Shown here: positions 15,761-26,000 of the stretch, piece after piece
Layout of the letters: every line of letters starts with the position of its first letter
Position numbering within the stretch: the stretch's first letter is position 1
Source: JAWOJF01 sp046481785
GTDB lineage: Bacteria; Bacteroidota; Ignavibacteria; Ignavibacteriales; Ignavibacteriaceae
Direction: 5' to 3'
Assembly: GCA_046481785.1 (NCBI GenBank)
Contig: JAWOJF010000119.1
Span: forward strand, 1 to 26,591
DNA length: 26,591 bases
Translations under genes and position numbers: made by a program
Notes under the pieces: model-generated
The model's database searches: none
Seen by the model: the letters and a program-made list of their open reading frames with translations, nothing else
Told to the model about the DNA's origin: nothing

Positions 15761-16236
15761 AAAATGTTTTAAACCGGGATGAGATGCGTTCCCTCCGGTT
15801 AAGTTATAAAGATGAAAATAAAAAAGTAGTTTTCACAAACGGCTGCTTTGACCTTATTCATGCCGGGCATCTCGATTATCTCATAAAAGCAAAAGCTCTC
15901 GGTAATATTTTAATTGTTGCATTAAATACCGATGCATCAGTCAGAAGGATTAAAGGAGAGAAAAGGCCTATACTAAGACAGGATGAACGGGCATTTATTA
16001 TATCGAATTTAAAGCCTGTAGATTATGTTACCTTTTTTGAGGAAGACACCCCCGCCGAAATAATTACAGACCTGGTTCCCGATATTCTTGTAAAAGGTGC
16101 TGATTGGGATATTGATAAAATTGTTGGGAAAGACATTGTTATTGCCAATGGCGGCGAAGTAAAAACAATTGAGTTTGTCAACGATCAGTCTACCTCAAAA
16201 ATAATCAAAACTATTGTAGACAGATATCACGTTTAA
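15757..16236 (+). CDS. hldE2 (rfaE2): D-glycero-beta-D-manno-heptose 1-phosphate adenylyltransferase
   Basis: The 159-residue nucleotidyltransferase joins heptose-1-phosphate and ATP to ADP-heptose. The N-terminal T-N-G-C-F-D-L-I-H-A-G-H carries the H-x-G-H nucleotide-binding motif (H35, H38). N-T-D-A-S-V-R-R-I-K-G and R-P-I-L-R-Q-D-E-R follow, and the C-terminal block S-T-S-K-I-I is the second ATP-binding signature. Its size and motifs match the C-terminal half of bifunctional HldE. The ATG lies within the last codons of the kinase gene (ATGA overlap). A run of eight T at 16259-16266 comes 22 bp after the stop, but no convincing stem precedes it. Confidence 0.95.
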   Translation: MKNVLNRDEMRSLRLSYKDENKKVVFTNGCFDLIHAGHLDYLIKAKALGNILIVALNTDASVRRIKGEKRPILRQDERAFIISNLKPVDYVTFFEEDTPAEIITDLVPDILVKGADWDIDKIVGKDIVIANGGEVKTIEFVNDQSTSKIIKTIVDRYHV

Positions 16237-16315
16237 ACCTTGTACACAAATTCAAGCCTTTTTTTTAGGTATTTTCCTTAATATTATTGGTATCTATTAA
16301 TTACAGCACCAGATC

Positions 16316-16333
16316 ATCTTATCAAGATAAGAT
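16316..16333 (+). promoter_or_regulatory. Perfect hairpin overlapping tamB ribosome-binding region
   Basis: The arms ATCTTATC (16316-16323) and GATAAGAT (16326-16333) are perfect complements around AA and end three bases before the tamB start codon. No clear Shine-Dalgarno is otherwise visible. It could act as a DNA operator or as an mRNA structure limiting tamB translation. Confidence 0.4.
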
Positions 16334-16336
16334 TAT

Positions 16337-19300
16337 ATGCCCGACGAGACTAAACAAACTCCTGAATCAGAAGAGAATAAAGGTCAGAAGAAAAATAAAA
16401 AGAAACGTCCGCTGTTCCGCAGAATAGTGAACTGGTTTTTATATTTCTTTTTAGGATTATTTGTTCTGCTTTTAATTGTTTTTGCAATAACACAAACTTC
16501 AACATTCAGAGAATACCTGCGTGAAACAGTTATCAGCGAAGCTAACTCCGCTCTTAACGGCACAGTTTATATTGAAAAGATAGAAGGCACTATCTTTACC
16601 TCTCTTCTGCTCCGTAATACCGTTGTAAACATGGAGAGTGATACGCTTCTTCATGCAGGAACAATTGAATTAAAGACTTCTCCCCTTCAGCTTTTACTTA
16701 AAAAAATTAAGGTTAGATATTTTGAAATAAAAGATGCACGGGTAGCGCTGATTGAAGACAGCACCGGCACTCTAAACGTGGTTAATCTCCTTCCCCCCTC
16801 AGAGCCCGACACAACTGCTGCCGGTGAATTTCCGTTTGACATAGTAGTATCTGACTTCAGGCTTACCAATATTAATTTTTCCCTGCAAAGATATGATTAT
16901 GTAAACAGCTCAGCCTCTTATGATTCATTGAACATGAATGATTTGCGCGTAAAAGATTTAAATATTGCTTTGAATGCCGCTGCGGATATCAATGAAAATG
17001 ATTTTGAACTTCAACTGGATCGCCTTTCGGCTTCACCCAACATCAATAACTTTATACTAAAAAATCTTACAGGTAATTTTACCCTTAACCCGGAGGATAT
17101 AATTGCTGATGATTTACATATTATTACCGGGAATTCTGATATCGAAATATCTCTTGAAATGAATAATTATAACCTATTCGATTCAACTGCTGCCGACAGG
17201 CTGGGTGATGCAGAAATAACAGCAAAACTTGAGACAGGCGGTTTTAATTTTACTGATCTTACACCTTTCGTTCCTTCAATGAGCATTATGAAGGGGACAA
17301 TAAATACTGATGCAGAGTTGTCAGGTACAATAAATAATCTTATAGTTGATAAAGTTCAGGTAAATTTTCTTAACACACAGCTAGCATTAAATGGCTCTGT
17401 AAAAGATATTATGAATTCAGAATCTATGTTTATAACGGCGGATTTTTATGATACATATATAAATCCCGATGATATAAACAAACTAATGCCCTCCCTCCAA
17501 ATACCGGTATATAAAGAAGCAGGAGTTCTGAAGTTTGATACACTAACCTATGAAGGCTCTCCTCAAAACTTTAAAACCAGTTTGGTGCTGCAGACCAACA
17601 TTGGCAGTATTTCAGTAAATGGAAGATTAAATTTTGAATCGGCTTTAATGGCATATAACCTGAACCTGCGGACGAACGGATTAAATATAGCTCCATTTGC
17701 AGGTGTAAGCTCTGATCTTAATCTCCGGGCTGCAATTGAAGGAGAAGGGACTTCCCCTGAAGAATTAAGTGCTAATGTTAATATGACAGCGGATGGTTCA
17801 GTTATTGACGGTAATAACATTGATACATTACGGCTTACAGCTAATGCCGAGAACAAGCTTATTGAGTTCCAGTTGATTACTGCATCTGATTCCATGGGTG
17901 CAGATTTAACCGGATCAGTTGATTTTACTAATTCTGATAACCCTGCATATGTGCTGGATGGAAGAATAAGAAACCTTGACATAGCTCAGTTTACAAAAGA
18001 TACAACATCAACTACTAATTTAAATCTAACCCTTAATGCTGAAGGTGAGAATTTCGATCCGGAACTGATGAATTTATACCTTAGTCTTACCTTATTTGAA
18101 TCCAGTATAAATGATATTGCTATTGACAGTACACGGGCAATTGTTGATTTAAGAAAGGATGACGGCGGGCAAAGGGTAATTAACTTTATTTCAGATCTGG
18201 CCGATATAACTTTGATAGGTAACTTCTCAATACCAAAAACTATTGAGTTGATGAGTAATGAAGCTGATGTTATTTCAACTATAATAAATAATAAACTGAA
18301 CCAGATCATTCCCGCGGCAATGGACAGTACTAATATTTCAACAGCACAGGTTGGATTGAAAAAAACTCCAACACTTGTTGAACATACCGATTCACTAACT
18401 TCAATTGTTTATCTTATTGACCTGAAAAGTCTTGACCTGATTTCTCTGTTTCTGGATGATAACCGCCTTGAAGTTGATGGTGAAATGAGCGGTGAAATTA
18501 ATAGCACCGGGGATAGTCTTTTGGTTACCTTTAATGCCGCAATAGAACATGTTAAATACTGGGGAGCTGATGATATATTTTTCGTTTCAAATTTTAATCT
18601 TGATTTAAGTCTTGCCAATGATATAAATGCTTCATCCTTTGATGATATTTATGCAGATATGAATTTAACAACAGACAGGATTTTTGCAGGAACCGACATA
18701 CATAAATTAAGCATGGAACTTGAACTAAAGAACCAGGAAGTACAGATTGATTTTTCAACAATAATTGAAGACTATGCAACTGCACAAATAAACGGCAGCG
18801 TTAATTTAACCGGAGATGATGCAATTATGTCATTTGATACCCTCGGTTTGACATATAATCACTTCACACTTAGAAATGACTCTGTTATTAATCTTTCATA
18901 TTCAAAGTCAGGAATTGATATAAGAGACTTTGTTCTTGTACGCAACGGAGGAAACATAAGTATAAAAGGAACTTTAGGCGAATCGGGCGACCAGAATTTA
19001 AATATTGCACTAAATAATATTAGCGGAAGAGATATATCTGTTAACCTGTTGGGCAATCAGGATGATTCGTTTGATGCTTTGATAAACCTTGAAACTGAAA
19101 TATCAGGAAATTTTTCCGCTCCTATTATTGATCTTAGACTGGAAGTGGATAGTGTAAAATACCAGAACAGCAGATTTGGTTCACTTACTGCCGGTCTGGA
19201 TTATAAAGAAAAAAATCTGGCTGTTGATATAAAATTTATTGATTCTGTTATTACTTCTGACCGTCCTGCACTTGAAATTGCGGGTAATATTCCAATAGAC

Positions 19301-20881
19301 ATGGCTTTTACCGGTGTTGAGGAGAGATTTCCTGAATCAGGGGAAATGGATGTGACTCTTAGAGCCGAAAACTTTAATCTTGGCGCCTTTGGTGATCTGC
19401 TCCCTGCAATAAACAGGTTAAGAGGAAGCCTTGCCGCTGATTTAAAGCTCAGCGGTTCGCTCGAAAATCCAAATCCTTCCGGTTATATAAGGTTAAGTGA
19501 TGCAGCTTTTATTGTTGAGATGAATAATCTTGAGTATAATGCAGGATTAAAAGTAACAATTTCTCAGGATAACCTGTCAATTGACAGCATGATTATTAAA
19601 AATGCGGAGGGGACTGAAAATGGCGGCACTATGAGAATAAGCGGAAAGGCTGAGCTTGATAATTTTAATATTACTTCTTCACAGTTTATAATAAATGGTG
19701 ATTTAAAAATACTTGATGAAGTTTCCAGAACAGCAAGTCCTGCAGTTTATGGTGAACTTGTTATTGGAACACGCGGTAATGTGGAGTTTACCGCTGATGA
19801 AGGTGGCACAATGTTAACCGCCCCCATAACTATTAAGGAAGCCAGCTTAACTTTTCCGCCGACACAGGGAGCATATCAGAATACTTCTGCCAACTTTATT
19901 TATAAGTTTGTTGAAGATACAACACAAATTAGTGGTACAGGCCCTGATTTCGAAACGCTGATAAATCTTTCAAAAGAAAGAAGCGCCGAGCAGCAATCCG
20001 CCAGGGATGAATCCGCCACATTTGATTTCAGGATTGATATGAAAATTGAAGATGAAGCAACAATTGTTTTTCCGCTTTCAAGAGAATTAAACCAGAACCT
20101 GACGGCTGTTTTATCGGGCAATATTGTCTATGAAAGTATTGATGGCAGAACCGATGCACAGGGGGAATTTAAACTGCTTGATGAATCAACTCTTGAGTTT
20201 ATTAAAACTCTTAGTGCTGAAGGAACTATAAGATTTGAAAATGATCTGACTAATCCTTACCTGGATATTACGGCAACTTACCAGGACTATTATTATGAAC
20301 CGGATGCTGATGGTGATAATAGTGATGGAGAACCCATCCCTGTTGCTGTTAAAATTAAAATTACCGGGCTTCTAAGTGAACTTAATAAAACATTTATCCA
20401 GGACGAGAACAGTATAGCTGTTTATTATGGTCTGGATGATATTGAAAATGATAATCCTACCGCAGGATACGATAAATCGGATGCAGTATATTTTATAATA
20501 ACCGGGAATTTTATAGACCAGGCATCAGCAGGGCCTAACTCAAATATTGCGGTATCACAAGCCACCGCAATTGCCGGCTCTGTTTTAGGCGGTTTTTTAA
20601 ACCGGGAACTTGGTGATTATGTCAAAAGTGTTGAACTTCGCCAGGTTGGTGGTGACACAAGATTTAATCTTTCGGGAAGAGTGAATAAATTCCGGTATAC
20701 AATTGGCGGCAGCCAGAATGTATTCCAGGATATTGGGCAGGCCAATGTAAGAATTGAATATCCCCTGATTGAAGATCTTCTGATACGACTGGAAAGAAAA
20801 AGATCACTAAATTCAGAATCAACTAATACTACCGATGAAATGATTAATGAACTTGGTTTAAGATATAGATTCGAGTTTTAA
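16337..20881 (+). CDS. tamB: TamB/AsmA-like translocation and assembly protein
   Basis: The 1514-residue product has a short, highly charged cytosolic N-terminus, one inner-membrane anchor (about residues 31-52), then a very long repetitive beta-rich periplasmic region. A DUF490/TamB domain occupies the last roughly 330 residues, ending in Y-R-F-E-F. The repeats alternate hydrophobic residues with D/N/S/T turns, as in the bridge-like groove of TamB, AsmA and YhdP proteins. Such proteins span the periplasm and are linked to outer-membrane lipid transport and, with TamA, to barrel insertion. The C-terminal F-E-F fits contact with an Omp85 protein. No POTRA-bearing tamA is adjacent; rnr and a peptidase-propeller-barrel gene follow on the same strand. 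A perfect hairpin sits just before the start. Confidence 0.9.
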   Translation: MPDETKQTPESEENKGQKKNKKKRPLFRRIVNWFLYFFLGLFVLLLIVFAITQTSTFREYLRETVISEANSALNGTVYIEKIEGTIFTSLLLRNTVVNMESDTLLHAGTIELKTSPLQLLLKKIKVRYFEIKDARVALIEDSTGTLNVVNLLPPSEPDTTAAGEFPFDIVVSDFRLTNINFSLQRYDYVNSSASYDSLNMNDLRVKDLNIALNAAADINENDFELQLDRLSASPNINNFILKNLTGNFTLNPEDIIADDLHIITGNSDIEISLEMNNYNLFDSTAADRLGDAEITAKLETGGFNFTDLTPFVPSMSIMKGTINTDAELSGTINNLIVDKVQVNFLNTQLALNGSVKDIMNSESMFITADFYDTYINPDDINKLMPSLQIPVYKEAGVLKFDTLTYEGSPQNFKTSLVLQTNIGSISVNGRLNFESALMAYNLNLRTNGLNIAPFAGVSSDLNLRAAIEGEGTSPEELSANVNMTADGSVIDGNNIDTLRLTANAENKLIEFQLITASDSMGADLTGSVDFTNSDNPAYVLDGRIRNLDIAQFTKDTTSTTNLNLTLNAEGENFDPELMNLYLSLTLFESSINDIAIDSTRAIVDLRKDDGGQRVINFISDLADITLIGNFSIPKTIELMSNEADVISTIINNKLNQIIPAAMDSTNISTAQVGLKKTPTLVEHTDSLTSIVYLIDLKSLDLISLFLDDNRLEVDGEMSGEINSTGDSLLVTFNAAIEHVKYWGADDIFFVSNFNLDLSLANDINASSFDDIYADMNLTTDRIFAGTDIHKLSMELELKNQEVQIDFSTIIEDYATAQINGSVNLTGDDAIMSFDTLGLTYNHFTLRNDSVINLSYSKSGIDIRDFVLVRNGGNISIKGTLGESGDQNLNIALNNISGRDISVNLLGNQDDSFDALINLETEISGNFSAPIIDLRLEVDSVKYQNSRFGSLTAGLDYKEKNLAVDIKFIDSVITSDRPALEIAGNIPIDMAFTGVEERFPESGEMDVTLRAENFNLGAFGDLLPAINRLRGSLAADLKLSGSLENPNPSGYIRLSDAAFIVEMNNLEYNAGLKVTISQDNLSIDSMIIKNAEGTENGGTMRISGKAELDNFNITSSQFIINGDLKILDEVSRTASPAVYGELVIGTRGNVEFTADEGGTMLTAPITIKEASLTFPPTQGAYQNTSANFIYKFVEDTTQISGTGPDFETLINLSKERSAEQQSARDESATFDFRIDMKIEDEATIVFPLSRELNQNLTAVLSGNIVYESIDGRTDAQGEFKLLDESTLEFIKTLSAEGTIRFENDLTNPYLDITATYQDYYYEPDADGDNSDGEPIPVAVKIKITGLLSELNKTFIQDENSIAVYYGLDDIENDNPTAGYDKSDAVYFIITGNFIDQASAGPNSNIAVSQATAIAGSVLGGFLNRELGDYVKSVELRQVGGDTRFNLSGRVNKFRYTIGGSQNVFQDIGQANVRIEYPLIEDLLIRLERKRSLNSESTNTTDEMINELGLRYRFEF

Positions 20882-20932
20882 CATCTGTTCTAATTTTATA
20901 ACTTCTTATCCGGATTGGTTTAGCAGTTTAAT

Positions 20933-23029
20933 ATGAAGAAAAAAATAATAGCACTATTTAAAAAAAATCCCGGCCGCGCTTTCAGAAGTAAAGATGTGGC
21001 AAAAAAGCTTAACATTACTTCTGATCATGAATACAGTTCATTGAAAGCTTTTCTGCATAAACTTTATGAGGAAGACTTCCTTTCCAAATCGGGTAAACGT
21101 TATAAACTGAATAATATTCCGTCATCAAGCAGGCTGACAGGTGTTCTTGAGGTAAGCCAGGGTGGTTTTGGATTTGTTGTTTCTAAAAATTCAAAATCCG
21201 GTGATATATTTGTTGCTTCCCGGAATATTGGTCCGGCGTTTCATGGTGATAAAGTTGAAGTTGCTTTATTTGCCAAACAAAAAGGGAAAAACCTGGAAGG
21301 ACAGATTGTAAAAGTAATAGAACGCTTTAGATCAGAAATTGTAGGGACCCTGAATAAGTCTAAATCTTTTTATTTTATTAAACCAGATGATCCTAAAATT
21401 CACAGGGATATATATGTTGATGCTGAAGAACTGAAAGGAGCAAAAACCGGGGATAAAGTTACAGTCGGTAATATCCAGTGGGATTCTTCAGACCTTAATC
21501 CTGAAGGTGAAATACTGGAGGTTCTGGGGAAATCAGGTTCACATGATGCAGAAATAATTTCCATTGCAAAAGAATTTAATCTTCCGTACAAATTTCCGGA
21601 TAATGTAATTGAGGAGGCTGTCTCTGCACCTGCTGAAATTACAGAAGCTGATTTAGAAAACAGGGTTGATTTTAGAAATAAGAATGTATTTACCATCGAT
21701 CCCTATGATGCAAAAGATTTTGATGACGCTCTTTCATTGGAAGAGCTTGAAAATGGAAATTACCGGATAGGGGTGCATATAGCCGATGTTTCTCATTATG
21801 TAAAACACAGGTCAAACCTCGATAAGGAAGCATTTAAAAGAGGTAATAGTGTTTATTTTGTCGGCAAAGTTATCCCTATGCTTCCCGAAAAATTATCAAA
21901 TAATATTTGTTCGCTTGTTCCCGGGGAGGAGAGGCTTACATACTCTGTTATTATTGAAATAACAAAACGGGGTAAAATTGTAAACCATGAAATAAGAAAA
22001 ACCGTTATTAATAGTAAAAGAAGATTTAATTATGAAGAGGCACAGGAAGTTATAGAAACCGGCAAGGGCGATTTTGCTGATGATATACTTAAGCTTAATA
22101 AGCTTGCTCAGCTTTTAAGGAAGAAACGGTTCAGGGAGGGGAGTATCGATTTTTCTACGGCAGAAGTGAAATTTGAACTTGACGCTGAAGGAAATCCTGT
22201 TAAAATTACGAAGAAGGAAATTAAAGATAGTAACATGCTTATTGAAGAATACATGCTTCTGGCAAATAAAATAGTTGCCCGGCATGTTGCTGTACCTGAC
22301 AAAGGACCGGTAAGGCCATTTGTTTACCGGGTACATGATTTACCGGATACTGAAAAAATTTATGATTTTGCAAAGTTTGTAAAAACCCTTGGGTATTCAT
22401 TTGATCCGCAGGCTTCGTCCCGTTCAAACCAGTTTCAGGCACTTATGTTAAGTGTAAAAGGGAAAGAGGAAGAGGCAGTTATAAGTGAACTTGCTATCCG
22501 CAGTATGGCAAAAGCTATTTACAGTACTAATAATATCGGGCATTACGGGCTTGGGTTTGAATATTATGCTCATTTCACATCCCCTATCCGCCGCTATGCA
22601 GATTTAATGGTGCACAGGCTTTTATACCAATATATTGAAGGAAGCGGAAAACAGACTTATACTGCCAAACAGCTTGATGAAATATCAGATCATATATCTG
22701 TAACTGAACGAAGCGCTGTTGAAGCTGAAAGATTATCCGTTAAACTTAAGCAGATACAATACTTAAAAGGTCATTTGGGGGAAGAATTTCATGCAATAAT
22801 TTCTGGTATAACAAATTTCGGAGTTTTTGTTAAAATTACCGATATACTTGCAGAAGGACTTATACGTTTAAGGGATTTAGAGGGAGATTTTTACGTTTAC
22901 GATGAGAAAAAATATTCGTTAATTGGAAGATCAACTAAAAAACAATTCCGTCTCGGTGATAAGGTTCAGGTTAAACTTGTAAGGGTAGATGAAAACAAGT
23001 CAGAGTTGGATTTTATTATAACCGAATAA
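20933..23029 (+). CDS. rnr: Ribonuclease R
   Basis: This 3'-to-5' exoribonuclease degrades structured RNA and acts in RNA quality control. The 698 residues show, in order, an N-terminal winged-helix part (about 1-60), cold-shock RNA-binding domains (about 65-200), the RNB catalytic domain (about 245-575) and a C-terminal S1 domain (about 610-695). The active-site cluster is I-D-P-Y-D-A-K-D-F-D-D-A, with D256, D262, D264 and D265. H-I-A-D-V-S-H-Y-V, N-I-C-S-L-V-P and F-T-S-P-I-R-R-Y-A-D-L are all intact. Unlike E. coli RNase R, there is no long Lys-rich tail after S1. It begins 51 bp after tamB and ends 17 bp before the barrel gene, so the three are probably one transcript. Confidence 0.95.
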   Translation: MKKKIIALFKKNPGRAFRSKDVAKKLNITSDHEYSSLKAFLHKLYEEDFLSKSGKRYKLNNIPSSSRLTGVLEVSQGGFGFVVSKNSKSGDIFVASRNIGPAFHGDKVEVALFAKQKGKNLEGQIVKVIERFRSEIVGTLNKSKSFYFIKPDDPKIHRDIYVDAEELKGAKTGDKVTVGNIQWDSSDLNPEGEILEVLGKSGSHDAEIISIAKEFNLPYKFPDNVIEEAVSAPAEITEADLENRVDFRNKNVFTIDPYDAKDFDDALSLEELENGNYRIGVHIADVSHYVKHRSNLDKEAFKRGNSVYFVGKVIPMLPEKLSNNICSLVPGEERLTYSVIIEITKRGKIVNHEIRKTVINSKRRFNYEEAQEVIETGKGDFADDILKLNKLAQLLRKKRFREGSIDFSTAEVKFELDAEGNPVKITKKEIKDSNMLIEEYMLLANKIVARHVAVPDKGPVRPFVYRVHDLPDTEKIYDFAKFVKTLGYSFDPQASSRSNQFQALMLSVKGKEEEAVISELAIRSMAKAIYSTNNIGHYGLGFEYYAHFTSPIRRYADLMVHRLLYQYIEGSGKQTYTAKQLDEISDHISVTERSAVEAERLSVKLKQIQYLKGHLGEEFHAIISGITNFGVFVKITDILAEGLIRLRDLEGDFYVYDEKKYSLIGRSTKKQFRLGDKVQVKLVRVDENKSELDFIITE

Positions 23030-23046
23030 TAAAGGGTACAAAATTT

Positions 23047-26000
23047 ATGTTTAGAGGCATTATTACTTTTTTAATATTTTTAATTATCGGACAATCAACT
23101 CTATTAGCTCAATTCGGAAAAAACAAGGTACAATATAAAGACTTTACCTGGTATTATATCCAATCCGATCATTTTGATATTTACTTCTCCCAAAAAGGGG
23201 GGGCACTTGCTGAATTCACTTCCAAGGCTGCAGAACAAGCTCTGGAATCAATCGAATCCAGTTTTAATTATAAAATTAATAACCGTATAACTATTATTAT
23301 TTATAACTCACAGAATGATTTTCAGGAAACAAATGTTACCGATCAATATCTGTATGAGGGAATTGAAGGTTTTACTGAACTTTTTAAGAACCGTGTAGTT
23401 GTTCAGTTTCAGGGTTCATATAAAGGACTACGGCATTTAATTCACCATGAACTTGTTCATGCTGTTATGAATGATATGTTTTACGGCGGTTCAATTCAAA
23501 ATATTATAGCAAACAACATCTCTATTAATATTCCTTTATGGTTTAACGAAGGCATGGCTGAATACCAGGCACTGGGCTGGGATGTTGATACTGATATGTT
23601 TATCCGTGATGCAGCCATAAATGAATATCTTCCCGATCTTGAGCGTTTGGGCGGTTACTTTGCTTACCGGGGTGGACAAACAGTATTCAAATATATTGCC
23701 GAAAAATATGGAGAAGAAAAGATAGGCGAACTTATTAATAAAGTTAAAAGCTTAGGTAATGTTGAGGAAGCCTTTAAATCTTCTATAGGATTAAATTTTG
23801 AAGAATTTAATGAACGGTGGAAAAAAGAGATCAAAAGAATTTTTTGGCCAGATATTGCAATCAGGCAGGACCCGGATGAATTCTCGAAGAGATTTACTGA
23901 TCATAAAAAAGACGGCGGTTTTTATAATGTAAGTCCTGCTCTTTCACCGCAGGGAGATAAAATTGCCTTTATATCCAACCGGGATTATTACTTTGATGTT
24001 TTTATAATGAGTTCAATTGATGGGAAAATTATAAAAAAAGTAGTTGAAGGAAATAAAACAAATGATTTTGAAGAATTAAATTTTCTTTATCCCGGTTTAA
24101 CCTGGTCACCCGACGGCAGAAAAATTGCCATTTCTGCTAAAAGAGGCGGATGGGATGTTATATATGTTATTGATATTGAGTCAAATGACCGGTATAATTT
24201 ACCTGTTCAACTGGATGGAATAAAAAGCGTAACCTGGGCTCCTGACGGTAATAATATAGCTTTTGTCGGGCATAACTCTGTTCAATCAGATATTTATGTT
24301 TACAATTTTAATACTAATGAAATTCTTAACCTTACAGATGATGTTTTTACCGATAGTGACCCTGCGTGGGTTTCAGACAGCAAAAATATTATGTTTGTTT
24401 CAGATAGAAGAGATTTGCTTGAAAAAGATGCACTTGCTGATTCTTTTAAAATTTACAGGCATGATTACGCACAAAATGATCTGTATGCTGTTAATATCGA
24501 TAACAATCATATCCTCCGTTTAACTGATACACCTTCGGATGAAGCCTCCCCTATTTCATCTCCTGACGGAAAAGAAATTTTGTTTATTTCCGATGCTAAT
24601 GGAATAAATAATGTTTATAAAAAGGAAGTCTCTTTTGACGGCAATTCAGACAATACTCAAAATAAAGCAATTCCAATTACTAATTCCTTAAACGGCTTAT
24701 ACCAGCTCTCTATTTCTGGAGATGGTAAACGTATGGCTTTCACAAGTTTATACGAAGCCGGGTTTGATATTTTTATGCTGAATAATCCGTTTGATATTAA
24801 ACTTGAATCAGACTCTATTCCTTTAACTGACTATATAACCAAATTAAAGAACGGCAACAGTAAATATGAACTGATTAAGGTTGAAGAAGATATTGATGAC
24901 GGAGACAACATTGATTTTTATACCGGTCAATTTGTTGATACCGGCAAAGTATATGGTGACTCTGTTGAAATTGATTTTGACAATTATGTTTTTGGAAACA
25001 ATTTCAGTTTTTCTCCTGATACCTCAAAAAAGAATTACGATCAGTTCAATCTTTCCGATAATCTGGATGATCAGGGGAATTATAAGGTAAACAAATACAA
25101 AATTACTTTTTCACCCGATATTGTTTATGCCAATGCCGGTTACAGTTCATTATACGGTTTGCTTGGCACAACAGTTATATCCTTCAGTGATGTACTTGGA
25201 AACCACCGGCTGATTGGTGTAACAAGCCTGCAGATAGACCTTAAAAACAGTGATTACGGACTTGCTTATTATTATCTGAAAAACAGGCTTAACTACGGAA
25301 TTGAGGGCTTTCATACTGCAAGATTTGTTTTTCTTAATGGTTTCTACGGCTCAGAGTTAAACCGGTTTAGAAATTACGGGGCAGTATTCTCTGCAAGTTA
25401 TCCGTTAAATAAGTTCTATAGGATTGATGCCGGCCTTAGCTGGTTAAATGTTTCGAGAGAAAATCTTGATAATCCATTTCAGGAAACTGAAAAAGCATCT
25501 TTTGTTGTTCCGACACTAAGTCTTGTACATGATAATGTACTATACGGTTATACTGCTCCTATTGATGGTTCGAGATACAGGCTTGATGTACTTGGAAACC
25601 CCGGGCTGGGTAATAAAAAACTAAGCTTCTACTCATTACTGGGAGATTACAGGAGATATTACAGGTTCTGGGAAGATTATTCTTTTGCCTTCAGATACTC
25701 CGGTGGTTATTCTGGCGGTGCTAATGCACAAAGATTTTTCCTTGGAGGAATAGATAACTGGATAAACAGATCATTCGCAACAACAGACATTCCTCTTGAA
25801 AGTGCTTCTGATTTTGCATTTTTAACTGCGGCACTTCCAATGAGAGGTTTTGATTACGCCGAACAGATCGGTACTAAATACAGCCTGCTGAATATGGAAT
25901 TCAGATTCCCCCTTATCCGTTATCTGATTACCGGTGCTCCCCCGCTTTTCTTCAGTAATATTCTTGGTTCTATATTTGTAGATGTGGGTTCAGCATGGAA

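Noticed and set aside
16259..16266. Terminator after the heptose adenylyltransferase gene
   Set aside because: A run of eight T is present, but only a 4-bp stem can be drawn before it.
17563..17982. Minus-strand 139-residue frame inside tamB
   Set aside because: The plus-strand TamB frame is continuous and repetitive here. The antisense frame is a by-product of its composition.
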